Origin: an uncultured Clostridia bacterium
Lineage (GTDB): Bacteria; Bacillota; Clostridia; Lachnospirales; CAG-274
Length of the DNA stretch: 13,347 bases
Direction: 5' to 3'
NCBI GenBank assembly: GCA_946630405.1
Contig: CAMOYW010000006.1
Location: 1-13,347, forward strand
The notes below the pieces were generated by a model. The model saw only the letters and a program-made list of their open reading frames with translations. It was not told the DNA's origin and did no database searches. Of this stretch, positions 1 to 7,561 are shown in pieces. The position numbers and the translations under genes are program-made. Position 1 is the stretch's first letter, and each line of letters opens with the position of its first letter.

Positions 1-270
1 TCAGCGGTTACGAGCGGAGATTATCAGCGATATTATATGGTCAACGGCAAAAGATACAGCCACATTATTGACCCCGACACGCTCTATCCCGCAGAACAAT
101 ACGCGTCCGTTACGGTCGTGTGCGACAGTTCACTTACTGCAGATATGCTGTCTACCGCTATATTTATTTTGCCAAAAGACAAAGGTATCGCTCTTGCCGA
201 TAAATATAACGCAAACCTTTACTTCATCTTTAAAGACGGAAGTGAAGAAAAACATTTACAAAGTAATTAA
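1..270 (+). CDS. apbE: FAD:protein FMN transferase, C-terminal part (5' end outside window)
   Basis: The reading frame is open from base 1 and ends at TAA 268-270, giving about 89 residues that lack the start. ApbE proteins move FMN from FAD onto a threonine of target flavoproteins such as RnfG/NqrC-type subunits, outside the membrane and with a divalent metal. Visible family signatures are SGDYQRYY near residues 6-13, then HIIDP in the substrate/metal region, then ASVTVV followed by DSSLTADMLSTAIF, which matches the conserved D-x3-AD-x-LSTA metal-binding stretch. The chain ends shortly after the last strands, as expected for the family. mscL follows after 60 bases. I cannot see the N-terminus, so a signal peptide or lipobox cannot be judged. 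The family call is confident; the physiological target is unknown. Confidence 0.9.
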   Translation, partial: SAVTSGDYQRYYMVNGKRYSHIIDPDTLYPAEQYASVTVVCDSSLTADMLSTAIFILPKDKGIALADKYNANLYFIFKDGSEEKHLQSN

Positions 271-300
271 TAAAGTCAAGGTGTAACCGAAGACTTATTA
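268..300. other. Imperfect hairpin between apbE and mscL
   Basis: The ten bases from the apbE stop codon (268-277) pair with 292-300 with one bulged A. A small GGT/ACC inner stem (280-282 with 286-288) could form in the loop. No T-run follows on the plus strand, so it is at best a weak terminator or an mRNA 3' end/processing structure. The sequence is AT-rich, so chance pairing is possible. Confidence 0.3.
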
Positions 301-330
301 AAATACTATTTAAAAAACGGAGGTTTACAA

Positions 331-768
331 ATGAAGAAATTCTTAGCGGAATTCAAGGAATTTGCCTTAAAAGGCAATGTAATGGACATGGCTATCGGTG
401 TTATCATCGGTGCCGCTTTCGGTAATATCGTTACATCACTTACCGACAACTTTATCAACCCCATCATAAAGGTTGTAACCGGCGGAACGGGTGATGACGG
501 TGTTGCGATTGGCGGAGTTTTCAAAATAGCGGGTGTAGATTTCAACTACGGCGCTTTCCTTTCCGCAGTCATCAATTTCCTTATCATCGCATTTATTCTT
601 TTCCTTATGCTTAAGGCTATGAATAAGGCAATGGCCATCGGCAAAAAGAAAGAGGAAGATGCCGCACCCACAACAAAGGAATGTCCTTTCTGCCACTGCG
701 ACGACCTTCACCTTGAAGCAACCCGTTGCCCTCACTGCGCAGGCGAGATCAAAGCTGTAGAAGCATAA
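331..768 (+). CDS. mscL: Large-conductance mechanosensitive channel MscL with C-terminal zinc-ribbon-like tail
   Basis: This 145-residue protein is an MscL channel, a homopentamer in the inner membrane that opens under high membrane tension and releases solutes during hypo-osmotic shock. The N-terminal amphipathic helix FLAEFKEFALKGNVMDMAIG leads into the pore helix TM1 (about residues 15-45, with the small-residue packing IGAAFGNIV). A short extracellular loop (about 48-72) precedes TM2 (about 74-97). After a lysine/glutamate-rich linker (104-110) the tail has Cys118-x2-Cys121, Cys123, and Cys133-x2-Cys136, a probable zinc ribbon in place of the plain C-terminal helix bundle of E. coli MscL (136 residues). 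The start is set by GGAGG at 319-323, seven bases upstream. A strong hairpin (826-854) lies downstream. I saw no convincing separate promoter, so it may be read with apbE. Confidence 0.95.
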   Translation: MKKFLAEFKEFALKGNVMDMAIGVIIGAAFGNIVTSLTDNFINPIIKVVTGGTGDDGVAIGGVFKIAGVDFNYGAFLSAVINFLIIAFILFLMLKAMNKAMAIGKKKEEDAAPTTKECPFCHCDDLHLEATRCPHCAGEIKAVEA

Positions 769-825
769 AATTATTAACAATTCGCCACTTGAAATGGCAC
801 TTACCAATATGTAAGAAACGAAACA

Positions 826-854
826 AAGGAGCTGTGATGTTTTCACAGCTCCTT
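826..854. terminator. Bidirectional intrinsic terminator between mscL and the CotH-dockerin gene
   Basis: A perfect 12-bp stem (826-837 with 843-854, core AGGAGCTGTGA) closes a 5-base loop (TGTTT). On the minus strand it begins two bases after the CotH-dockerin stop codon (857-859) and is followed by a T-rich stretch (TTGTTTCGTTTC), a good terminator for that operon. On the plus strand the trailing sequence TATTCATTGTT is only moderately T-rich, so termination of mscL transcription is plausible but weaker. The convergent gene arrangement fits a shared terminator. Two smaller hairpins (GCCA/TGGC and CTTAC/GTAAG) lie between the mscL stop and this stem. Confidence 0.8.
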
Positions 855-856
855 AT

Positions 857-2926
857 TCATTGTTCGCAAGGCATTGTAAAGGAAGAATCCATTGCCTTTT
901 TGATTGTATATATCGTATCCAAACTTGTCAGCTTGCCGTCTTCATCGACATCGGCGTACTTTTTCCATTCGTTCGTTTTATTTTGTATGGGTAAATATAA
1001 AGAACCGTCGTGAACGTATTTTAAGATAAGAGCGGTATCGGAATTTGTGACGAAGCCGTCGTAATCCACGTCGCCGTAAACATAACGATACTGTTCCCAT
1101 ATCTCATCCAAATATTTTCGTCTGTCTGCCGCATATTGACGCACCATATCCACCGATTCCAAAAAATCTTTACCGCTTCTGTCACCAAATACACAGTATT
1201 GTCTTCCTCCGTATGTATGCCACCTTTTGTTGCTCATTTCGGCGGAAGGTTGAATGGTTTTCGCAAAGTTTGTAAGCCCCGAATTTGAACTGCTTATATA
1301 TGAATTCAATACGGGAGCAAATTTATCATACCAAACTCTTGCCACACGGTTTTTATATTCGAGCTTTTTGTACATTTTACCGAGCCAGTTCACACCCTCG
1401 GTAGGCAGACCGCTTTCGGGAGTATTGTCTTTTGAGTAGCCGTTTATGGGGAAATATGCCGCAAACAAATTGTCCGTACTCAGCGACCAGCCCCAGTCAC
1501 CTTCGGAATTTGTTACGCTCCTTGCAAACGTTCCGTAAGCAAGGTCAAAATCCCAAGCGGGACCAAAATGAAGCTTACCGTCTCCCGTCAGATCGGAATC
1601 TTTCCACATATAAAAGCTTGAAGCACCTGCATCGACATTCATGGAAAACTCCTGTATGATATATGCCGTCGCAAGCGAATCAACATCCATATAGTCGCTA
1701 TAATGCTTTCCGAGCGAATTATAACCCGTATCGGAATAAATGGCATCTTCAAGTTCCTGCATAAAGCCCGCAATATAGCTGACCTGCTTTTGAGATGCGA
1801 TCTCGGGTCCGTCTATCTGTACCGCCTGACCTCGCTTTGTTACAAAACCGCTTTCCGCTTTATAGCCGTATCTGTTCCACTGCTGGAACTGCAAAAGATA
1901 ACCGCCCGTTATATCGGCAGGATCGTTAGGTATATCATAGCACTTATAGCTGTTCACCTTACAATCGTTCACACTGTTCGCACCCACCACTATACGAGGG
2001 TATTCGTCAAGCGCTTTTTCGTTAAGCTTTTCGGTCGCCTCTTCAAGGTCTCGAATGTTCAGCCTCGTTTTCTGTATCTGTATACGCTCACAAAGCTGAT
2101 ACATGCCTCTATACGACCCGTCCGCATATAGATCCACAAAAGTTGAATCTATTGCATACTCCATGCCTGCTTTTCTGCTTAATTCCATAGTGAAATAGTT
2201 CCTCAGCATGGAATGATCCAAATAATTTGATATAAGCATCCACTTTTTTGCCTTGCCCATACCGTAAAGATCTGCTTTTTGAGGAAGTTTAAAATTGTAC
2301 GGCTTTTTCTTGCTGTAACTCCACGATGAATTACCGTGAGAGGTTATTTTCTCAAGCGGTCCGTCATACTGCACCCGTCCTCTTGTATCAAGCATAATGG
2401 CATTTCCCGTTTCAACGAGATTTCCGTTTTTATCAAGCGCATCAAGACCGCCCGTGGATGTGGAAAGGTAAATACAGCCGAGATTTGATTGCATGACTAT
2501 CAGCTTTCCGCAATCAACTCCTCCTACGGTAATGTTATACTCATTTTTAATAAGAGATACGAGGGAACCCGAAGTTATCTTCATATCGTCAAGATAAACA
2601 TCCGCATCTGCCTTATAAGTGATCATAAGCTTGCTTCTGTTTGCCGTTGCGGGAAGATAAAGGTATCTGTTATCCTCCCACTCGTTGTACTGCCAATCGG
2701 TGTAATCAAGATCGGTCTGCACAAGCGGCGATATGTTTCCGACATGAAAATATTCAACGGGTATATTTTCATACAGCTTTGTTTCGCTTTCTTCGGTGTC
2801 TGCCGCATAGGCATAGACCCGCTCTTCCTCGCGCCTTGCCCACTCGGGTATTTCCTCTGCATATATGGGTACGGTAAATACCTGTATCAATATCAAAGCA
2901 AATAATACTATGCTCGCTTTTTTCAT
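857..2926 (-). CDS. Secreted CotH-family kinase-like protein with C-terminal type I dockerin
   Basis: This 689-residue protein starts with a signal peptide (MKK, hydrophobic residues 5-20, likely cleavage after IYA at about 23). The CotH domain spans about residues 140-610, with HGNSSW (198-202), WMLISNYLDHSMLRN (229-243), YRGMYQLCERIQI (272-284), an NxD site (430-432) and FGPAWDFDLAYG (454-465), whose WDFD matches the Mg/ATP site of CotH kinases. The C-terminus (about 616-682) is a type I dockerin with two calcium loops: D619/D621/D623/D630 and D659/D661/D663/D670. Known family facts: Bacillus CotH phosphorylates spore-coat proteins, and dockerins bind cohesins on scaffoldins. Inference: this protein is exported and docked to a cohesin, perhaps modifying cell-surface or cellulosomal proteins. 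GGGGGA lies before the start. It is the last gene of the alr operon, 35 nt after its neighbour, with a terminator right behind it. Substrate and activity are unknown. Confidence 0.9.
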   Translation of the reverse strand: MKKASIVLFALILIQVFTVPIYAEEIPEWARREEERVYAYAADTEESETKLYENIPVEYFHVGNISPLVQTDLDYTDWQYNEWEDNRYLYLPATANRSKLMITYKADADVYLDDMKITSGSLVSLIKNEYNITVGGVDCGKLIVMQSNLGCIYLSTSTGGLDALDKNGNLVETGNAIMLDTRGRVQYDGPLEKITSHGNSSWSYSKKKPYNFKLPQKADLYGMGKAKKWMLISNYLDHSMLRNYFTMELSRKAGMEYAIDSTFVDLYADGSYRGMYQLCERIQIQKTRLNIRDLEEATEKLNEKALDEYPRIVVGANSVNDCKVNSYKCYDIPNDPADITGGYLLQFQQWNRYGYKAESGFVTKRGQAVQIDGPEIASQKQVSYIAGFMQELEDAIYSDTGYNSLGKHYSDYMDVDSLATAYIIQEFSMNVDAGASSFYMWKDSDLTGDGKLHFGPAWDFDLAYGTFARSVTNSEGDWGWSLSTDNLFAAYFPINGYSKDNTPESGLPTEGVNWLGKMYKKLEYKNRVARVWYDKFAPVLNSYISSSNSGLTNFAKTIQPSAEMSNKRWHTYGGRQYCVFGDRSGKDFLESVDMVRQYAADRRKYLDEIWEQYRYVYGDVDYDGFVTNSDTALILKYVHDGSLYLPIQNKTNEWKKYADVDEDGKLTSLDTIYTIKKAMDSSFTMPCEQ

Positions 2927-2961
2927 TTATTTCCCCCATTTACGCAAAAATACATTCCAGG

Positions 2962-4077
2962 TCAATTGTTGAACTTACATATAAACACGGGCGGATCGTC
3001 ATCCTTTTGTTTCATATAGGCTATTACGGTAGCAAGGTCTGCACACGGTTCAAAGTGTACGGGTTCATCCTTACCGTCTCTGAAACCTATAAATCTTTTA
3101 CCCGTTGCGTTAAATTCCATGTATACAAATGGATATGCACCACACACATAATCTCCGTCTATTTTATCCTCATCACTCACCGAGGCACGAACTGCATCGG
3201 CTATATCTTTAAGATCTTCGGAAGAATAGATCTGCGCATAGTTTGCGATATTATAAACGGGCAAAAGACCAAGCTCCATATCAGGACACATATTGTTTAT
3301 CTCCTGCTTGCTGTTGCCGTCCTTTTCCATATCCTTTTTGATAACGGTCCACTTGCTGCCGTTATTTGTGAGAGCATACTCTCTTATATCGGAGGTATCT
3401 TCAAGACTACCTACGACCACGACCGCATATCTGTCGTCATGTGCGATATGCTTAACATCATAAGGTGAAGGAAATGCCACCGCCTGCATAATAGCATTGT
3501 AATCCTCGCTTCCCTTTTTGGGATTTACCACATTACCGTGCGAGAATGAATACATAAGTCTGAGTGCCTTAAACTTTTCGGCATCTATAACTTCACCCTC
3601 AAATCCGTCAGAGGATATATAATACCCGTCCTTTGTATTAAATGCTGTAAAGGGTACAAGCTCCTTTCCCTGCTCGCTTCTTTCAAGCACCTTAGCAACA
3701 TCTTCGGTACGAAGCAAAAGAAGCTCCGTATTGTTTATTATATCCTCGGATATATCCGTACCGTACTCATTTATTACATCTTTAACTGTTACTTCCGCAT
3801 CCCTGAACATATCAAACATGGTACCGTATTCCGTAATTATGCCGTTTTCGTACCTGTGTGTGTTGTAGTAATCAGCCAGGTCTTTGTTAAATAAAGACAT
3901 TTTTTCCTTATAGCTATCGTCAAATGCCACATCGGATGCACCTATTTTATACTCCACCACATTTTCTCCGTCTGCCTGCGGAACGGGTGCCGAGGTGTGC
4001 TTTTGAGAATACAAAAAAGCAAGACATATCACAACAACAGATATCAAACAAAAGGGTATCAGCAACTTATTCCTCAT
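2962..4077 (-). CDS. Membrane-anchored extracytoplasmic protein of unknown function
   Basis: I do not recognise this protein. From the preferred start it has 371 residues: a short positive N-terminus, one hydrophobic helix (about residues 4-23, IPFCLISVVVICLAFLY), then a long mostly polar domain that should face outside. No clear lipobox or repeat is visible. The domain has four cysteines near the C-terminus (residues about 264, 312, 345 and 367) and the mixed strand/helix pattern of a globular fold. The start is chosen from AAGGAG, which lies seven bases before the ATG at 4077-4075. The in-frame ATG two codons earlier (4083) is only one base from that Shine-Dalgarno site and so is unlikely. 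The gene overlaps the preceding gene's 3' end by 11 nt and is followed after 35 nt by the CotH-dockerin gene. It is therefore probably co-translated with the former and may work with the latter at the cell surface. Confidence 0.8.
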   Translation of the reverse strand: MRNKLLIPFCLISVVVICLAFLYSQKHTSAPVPQADGENVVEYKIGASDVAFDDSYKEKMSLFNKDLADYYNTHRYENGIITEYGTMFDMFRDAEVTVKDVINEYGTDISEDIINNTELLLLRTEDVAKVLERSEQGKELVPFTAFNTKDGYYISSDGFEGEVIDAEKFKALRLMYSFSHGNVVNPKKGSEDYNAIMQAVAFPSPYDVKHIAHDDRYAVVVVGSLEDTSDIREYALTNNGSKWTVIKKDMEKDGNSKQEINNMCPDMELGLLPVYNIANYAQIYSSEDLKDIADAVRASVSDEDKIDGDYVCGAYPFVYMEFNATGKRFIGFRDGKDEPVHFEPCADLATVIAYMKQKDDDPPVFICKFNN

Positions 4078-4471
4078 ATTCATTCTCCTTATCCGCTATA
4101 ACGTTATACACTCCGTCAAGTTCCTTTTTGTGCTTTTCGAGAAGCTCATTAATACTTTTTTCGTTTTCTTCTCTGCTCTCACTCATAGGAATACATACTT
4201 CCCATACGGGGTTGTATTCACTGTCCAATATCTCCACTTCGAAAGGTGCAAAAACCTCCTCATCGTAGTAATCATACACGGCAGTGTATTCCCAGTCCTT
4301 AAGGTCACGCTCGGTGGTAAGTCTCAGGTGAAGTTTTAAGCCCTCTTCCTCCTCGGTGGCAAATACATTAAGTATATAATCCTCGTTTTTTTCGATACTC
4401 AGAGTTTGAAGCTCTTTTTCAAGAAATCCCGTTTCTTTATTTTTAAGCATTATCACTATCACTGTATCCAT
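4067..4471 (-). CDS. Small acidic cytoplasmic protein (DUF6762-like, tentative)
   Basis: This 134-residue, strongly acidic protein has no signal peptide or membrane helix. The N-terminal half looks beta-rich (MDTVIVIMLKNKETGFLEKE, then LKLHLRLTT). The middle has DWEYTAVYDYYDEE (about 59-72), and the end is a charged helix (about 100-134) full of Glu and Lys. It resembles a clostridial family of small proteins that I recall as DUF6762; the name comes from memory and needs a profile search. No function is known to me. Its ATG lies one base after the trmL stop (TGA-T-ATG), with GGAG/GAGG sites upstream inside trmL, so translation is probably coupled. Its 3' end overlaps the next gene. Confidence 0.8.
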   Translation of the reverse strand: MDTVIVIMLKNKETGFLEKELQTLSIEKNEDYILNVFATEEEEGLKLHLRLTTERDLKDWEYTAVYDYYDEEVFAPFEVEILDSEYNPVWEVCIPMSESREENEKSINELLEKHKKELDGVYNVIADKENEYEE

Positions 4472-4472
4472 A

Positions 4473-4970
4473 TCAAACCTCGCTCCATTTATGCCTGTGC
4501 AATTCCCCTTCGGTAGTAAGACCCTTAAATCCTTGTTGCCTCAATGCCTCATACAACACTATCGCCACGGAATTACTCAGGTTTAGGCTTCTGCAATTTT
4601 CAAGCATAGGTATGCGCACACAGCTTTTCCCGTATTTCATCAGTATTTCTTCGGGAATACCTCCGCCCTCACTGCCAAACATTATAAAATCGTTTTCCTT
4701 GTAGCTTACCTCGGTATATGTTCTTTGAGCCTTTGTGGATGCCATAAAAATACGGGCATCGGGATTTTTTAAAATAAAATCCTCAAAATTATCATAATAA
4801 TGGACATCAAGATTCGTCCAATAGTCCATCCCAGCCCTTTTTAAAGTTTTATCGTTTATGACAAAGCCAAAAGGTCTTATGAGATGAAGTGAAGATCCCG
4901 TAGCAACACAGGTCCTTCCTATGTTGCCAGTATTTTGAGGTATCTCGGGTTCATGCAATACTATATTCAT
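4473..4970 (-). CDS. trmL: tRNA (cytidine/uridine(34)-2'-O)-methyltransferase, TrmL/CspR family
   Basis: This 165-residue SPOUT-fold methyltransferase has the usual family length. TrmL methylates the 2'-OH of the wobble nucleotide (position 34) of certain leucine tRNAs, using S-adenosylmethionine in the cytoplasm. Signatures: EPEIPQNTGNIGRTC (7-21), LIRPFGF (30-36), KRAGMDYW (44-51), the SAM-binding knot FGSEGGGIPEEIL (98-110), and RIPM....RSLNLSNSVAIVLYEALRQ (119-145). The enzyme works as a dimer in the known structures. Its start overlaps the alr stop by 4 nt (ATGA), so it is translationally coupled to alr; its stop is one base from the next start. The call is secure at family level; the exact tRNA targets are not visible. 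Confidence 0.95.
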   Translation of the reverse strand: MNIVLHEPEIPQNTGNIGRTCVATGSSLHLIRPFGFVINDKTLKRAGMDYWTNLDVHYYDNFEDFILKNPDARIFMASTKAQRTYTEVSYKENDFIMFGSEGGGIPEEILMKYGKSCVRIPMLENCRSLNLSNSVAIVLYEALRQQGFKGLTTEGELHRHKWSEV

Positions 4971-6121
4971 ATGGATTTCACCGTAAATTCAAGTTCTCCG
5001 TTTTTATAATACGCTCTCGGAACTCTCTTGCTGTAGTTACAAACTATCTCGTAATTGATCGTACCGCTGAGTTTTGCTATCTCCTCGGCGGATATTTCCA
5101 ATCCGTCCGCTTTTCCCATAACGGTAACGGGCGTTCCCATTTCAACTCCCGGGATATCCGTTACATCTATCATCATCTGATCCATGCACACATTTCCCCT
5201 TATGGGAGCATAGTGTCCGTTCACTATCACCCTGCCCTTATTTGAAAGCACTCTCGGATAGCCGTCCGCATAACCTATGGGCAAAGTGGCAATGACCTCG
5301 GGCTTATCGGTGATATATTTTCTTCCATAGCCAATGCTCGTACCCGCAGGAACTTTCTTAACAAAGCTCACCTGTGTCCTTACGCTCATAGCGGGATGAA
5401 GCTCAATGCTTTTTGTCACCTCATCGCTCGGATATAAACCATATATGATAACTCCCGCCCTTACCATATCAAGCTGATATTCGGGCATATCAAGTATAGC
5501 TCCGCTGTTTGCGCAGTGTCTTATAAGCCCCTTATGACCTCTTGCCTCAAGTCCGTCCGTCATATAGCGGAATTTTTTGTACTGCTCTATCGTAAAGCTT
5601 TTATCCGCCTCATCCGCCGTGGAAAAATGTGTAAATATGCCCGTCACCTCAATATAAGGCAAAGCAAATATCTTTTCTATTTCCTCAAAAGAGCTTTCAT
5701 CCGGACTAAAACCTATCCTGCCCATTCCCGTATCTATCTTTAGGTGAACAAGAGCTTTTTTGCCGACTCTTTCTCCCGTTTCGGACAGAGCCTTTGCCAT
5801 ATCGTAGCTGTATACCGTTTGTGTAAGCCTGTTCTTTATAATGGCTTCAAGCTGTGCATTTACTGTATTTCCGAGGATCAGCACAGGAACTCTTATACTG
5901 TTGTCCCTGAGCTGTACTCCCTCGTCACACGTAGCCACCGCAAGCTGATTTGCCCCGTTATAAAGGCAAACTTTCGCACACTCGAGTGCCCCGTGACCGT
6001 AGCCGTCCGCCTTGACAATGGCAAGAAGCTGAGTTTTGGGCTCTATCCTCTCTCTTATCTGCTGAATATTGAATGCTATCGCATCCAGATCTATATCTGC
6101 CGTTAATCTAAAAAAATCCAT
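4967..6121 (-). CDS. alr: Alanine racemase
   Basis: This PLP enzyme interconverts L- and D-alanine for peptidoglycan. With the chosen start it has 384 residues, typical of the family. The PLP lysine is K37 in AIVKADGYGHGA (34-45). The barrel carries HLKIDTGMGRIGF (126-138) and HCANSGA (202-208). The second catalytic base is Y265 in SIGYGRKY (262-269), from the C-terminal domain, followed by IGYADGYPR (282-290) and CMDQ (312-315). An in-frame ATG at 6175 would add 18 residues and forms a TAATG junction with the upstream gene, but that stretch is a terminator hairpin (6142-6167) and does not resemble Alr. The ATG at 6121 has GCGGGA upstream and is followed directly by the conserved RLTADIDLDAI start. 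It is the first gene of a five-gene minus-strand operon. No convincing separate promoter was seen, so read-through or a promoter inside the upstream gene is possible. Confidence 0.96.
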   Translation of the reverse strand: MDFFRLTADIDLDAIAFNIQQIRERIEPKTQLLAIVKADGYGHGALECAKVCLYNGANQLAVATCDEGVQLRDNSIRVPVLILGNTVNAQLEAIIKNRLTQTVYSYDMAKALSETGERVGKKALVHLKIDTGMGRIGFSPDESSFEEIEKIFALPYIEVTGIFTHFSTADEADKSFTIEQYKKFRYMTDGLEARGHKGLIRHCANSGAILDMPEYQLDMVRAGVIIYGLYPSDEVTKSIELHPAMSVRTQVSFVKKVPAGTSIGYGRKYITDKPEVIATLPIGYADGYPRVLSNKGRVIVNGHYAPIRGNVCMDQMMIDVTDIPGVEMGTPVTVMGKADGLEISAEEIAKLSGTINYEIVCNYSKRVPRAYYKNGELEFTVKSI

Positions 6122-6138
6122 TTTAATTTCCCGCTTTG

Positions 6139-6167
6139 AAAAAAGGGCTGCACAACGCAAGCCCTTT
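6139..6167 (-). terminator. Intrinsic terminator after the GltB-like gene
   Basis: On the minus strand an 8-bp stem (AAAGGGCT at 6167-6160 with AGCCCTTT at 6149-6142) closes a 10-base loop that can form two further GC pairs. It ends in a run of six T (6144-6139), three of them unpaired. It starts 8 bases after the TAA (6177-6175) of the GltB-like gene and ends 17 bases before the alr start. The stem is short, so partial read-through into alr is plausible. Confidence 0.65.
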
Positions 6168-6174
6168 AAATTCA

Positions 6175-7476
6175 TTATGCATGCTCAATATCCGTATGAT
6201 CCGATATTTCACTGTTTACCGTAACAAGGTCGCCAACTTCAAACTGATGTACGCTGTTGTGACCCGTCATTCTTGCAAAGTCCTTAAGTTCTTCAAGAGA
6301 ACACGAAATGAAATTTGCCACCGCATCTGCCGATGTAGTGTTTTCATTGCCCGAATCGAGCGCAATAAGCGCTGACGACCCTATGGCAACGGCATCCGCT
6401 CCAAGTGCAAGTGCCTTGGCAAAATCAGCCGATGTCCTTAAACCGCCCGCTATTATAAGAGAAGTCTTGTATTCTATGCTCTTAAGGAACTTCACAGCTC
6501 TTGAAAGAGCAAATATTGCAGGCATACCGAGAGAATCTCTCATTATCTGAGGCGCACCCAAAAGTGCTCCGCCTCTTGCATCTATCGTAATAAAGTCGGG
6601 ATTTGCCTGTACAATAAAAGCAAGATCCTTTTCTATTCTTCCGGTAGCTATCTTAACACCCACGGGAAGACCATCACTCTTATCTTTAAAATTATCCACA
6701 AGGCTCTTAAGGTCTTCTGTGGTGGATATGGTATACGCTCCCTTTCCGAGACTTATCTCAATGGCGTTACAGCTTTTAAGTGCCTCACTCGTCATAGAGA
6801 AATCTGCGGGACAGTCATATATAAACTTTCCGTTGCCCGTTGCATATACGCTCTCTGCCGAGCATATAGCGGTATTGACCCTTGCACAGCCCTCGGAAAG
6901 AGCCTGCTGTGCCTCTATCGGCATAGCTCCGTCCGACGAATGTGAAACAAAGAAAGGTCCGTTAAGAGCAAGGGGTATCCTCGCACTTTTTCCGATTATG
7001 GTCGTCGTGCTTACGGGCATATCGGGAGAAAGTGGCGGAGGATCGAGCTGTGAACCCAATATAAATATATCATCCCAGCTCGGTACCACAACACTTGACT
7101 TTCTTGTGGCAGGTGCCGAAACTCCCGTCTGCGCCATCACTCTTATCGCCTGAGTATAGTGTTCGCTTTCTACGGGCTTTATAAATTCCTCAACATAACC
7201 AAGCTCGGTATATTCCTCTTGTACGGGTGCGGGTTCAGGCTCAAACGCCGGCTCCGGCACGGGTTCTGCGCCGAAATCGGGCATAAGCTCGTCCACCGGT
7301 TCAAGTTCTTCAAATTCGGGCTCCGGCGTTTTCGGTTCAACGGGCACACCGTTTACAAGTAACTGAAATTCTTCATGCTGATGATGACATATAGGACAAT
7401 TTGCCACAATGTCAAAACTCCCCATAACATCTTCATCATGTATATATCCGCATACACTGCATCTGTACTGAGACAT
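6175..7476 (-). CDS. Glutamate-synthase-like FMN-domain protein with N-terminal rubredoxin-like zinc/iron ribbon
   Basis: This 433-residue protein has three parts. Residues 1-35 form a rubredoxin-like ribbon with Cys6-x2-Cys9 and Cys27-x2-Cys30. Residues 44-105 are a Pro/Glu-rich linker (repeated EP and PEP). Residues about 125-433 match the FMN-binding barrel of GltB: FVSHSSDGAMPIEAQ (176-190), NTAICSAES (201-209), PDFITIDARGG (293-303), GMPAIFAL (317-324), IIAGGLRTSADFAKALALGADAVAIGSSALIAL (340-372), and RMTGHNSVHQF near the end. Compared with canonical GltB, the PGEGG segment and the cysteine cluster for the [3Fe-4S] centre are absent, so normal NADPH-dependent glutamate synthesis is doubtful. 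The start at 7476 is fixed by GAGGAGG eight bases upstream; a longer frame from 7515 has no such site. It is a single gene with its own promoter, long leader and terminator. The reaction is unknown; a flavin oxidoreductase role is inferred. Confidence 0.85.
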   Translation of the reverse strand: MSQYRCSVCGYIHDEDVMGSFDIVANCPICHHQHEEFQLLVNGVPVEPKTPEPEFEELEPVDELMPDFGAEPVPEPAFEPEPAPVQEEYTELGYVEEFIKPVESEHYTQAIRVMAQTGVSAPATRKSSVVVPSWDDIFILGSQLDPPPLSPDMPVSTTTIIGKSARIPLALNGPFFVSHSSDGAMPIEAQQALSEGCARVNTAICSAESVYATGNGKFIYDCPADFSMTSEALKSCNAIEISLGKGAYTISTTEDLKSLVDNFKDKSDGLPVGVKIATGRIEKDLAFIVQANPDFITIDARGGALLGAPQIMRDSLGMPAIFALSRAVKFLKSIEYKTSLIIAGGLRTSADFAKALALGADAVAIGSSALIALDSGNENTTSADAVANFISCSLEELKDFARMTGHNSVHQFEVGDLVTVNSEISDHTDIEHA

Positions 7477-7561
7477 TAATCTATCCTCCTCTTCGGAAAC
7501 TATCGTAAATATCAACTTTCTTGAAATTTACAGTATAGTGTGGATCTATCATGAAAGGCAA

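Noticed and set aside
436..846. 136-codon minus-strand frame opposite mscL
   Set aside because: It overlaps a clear mscL gene and the terminator hairpin, and has no recognisable protein features.
7477..7515. 13-residue extension of the GltB-like protein (start at 7515)
   Set aside because: GAGGAGG lies eight bases before the ATG at 7476, and the rubredoxin-like domain begins directly there.
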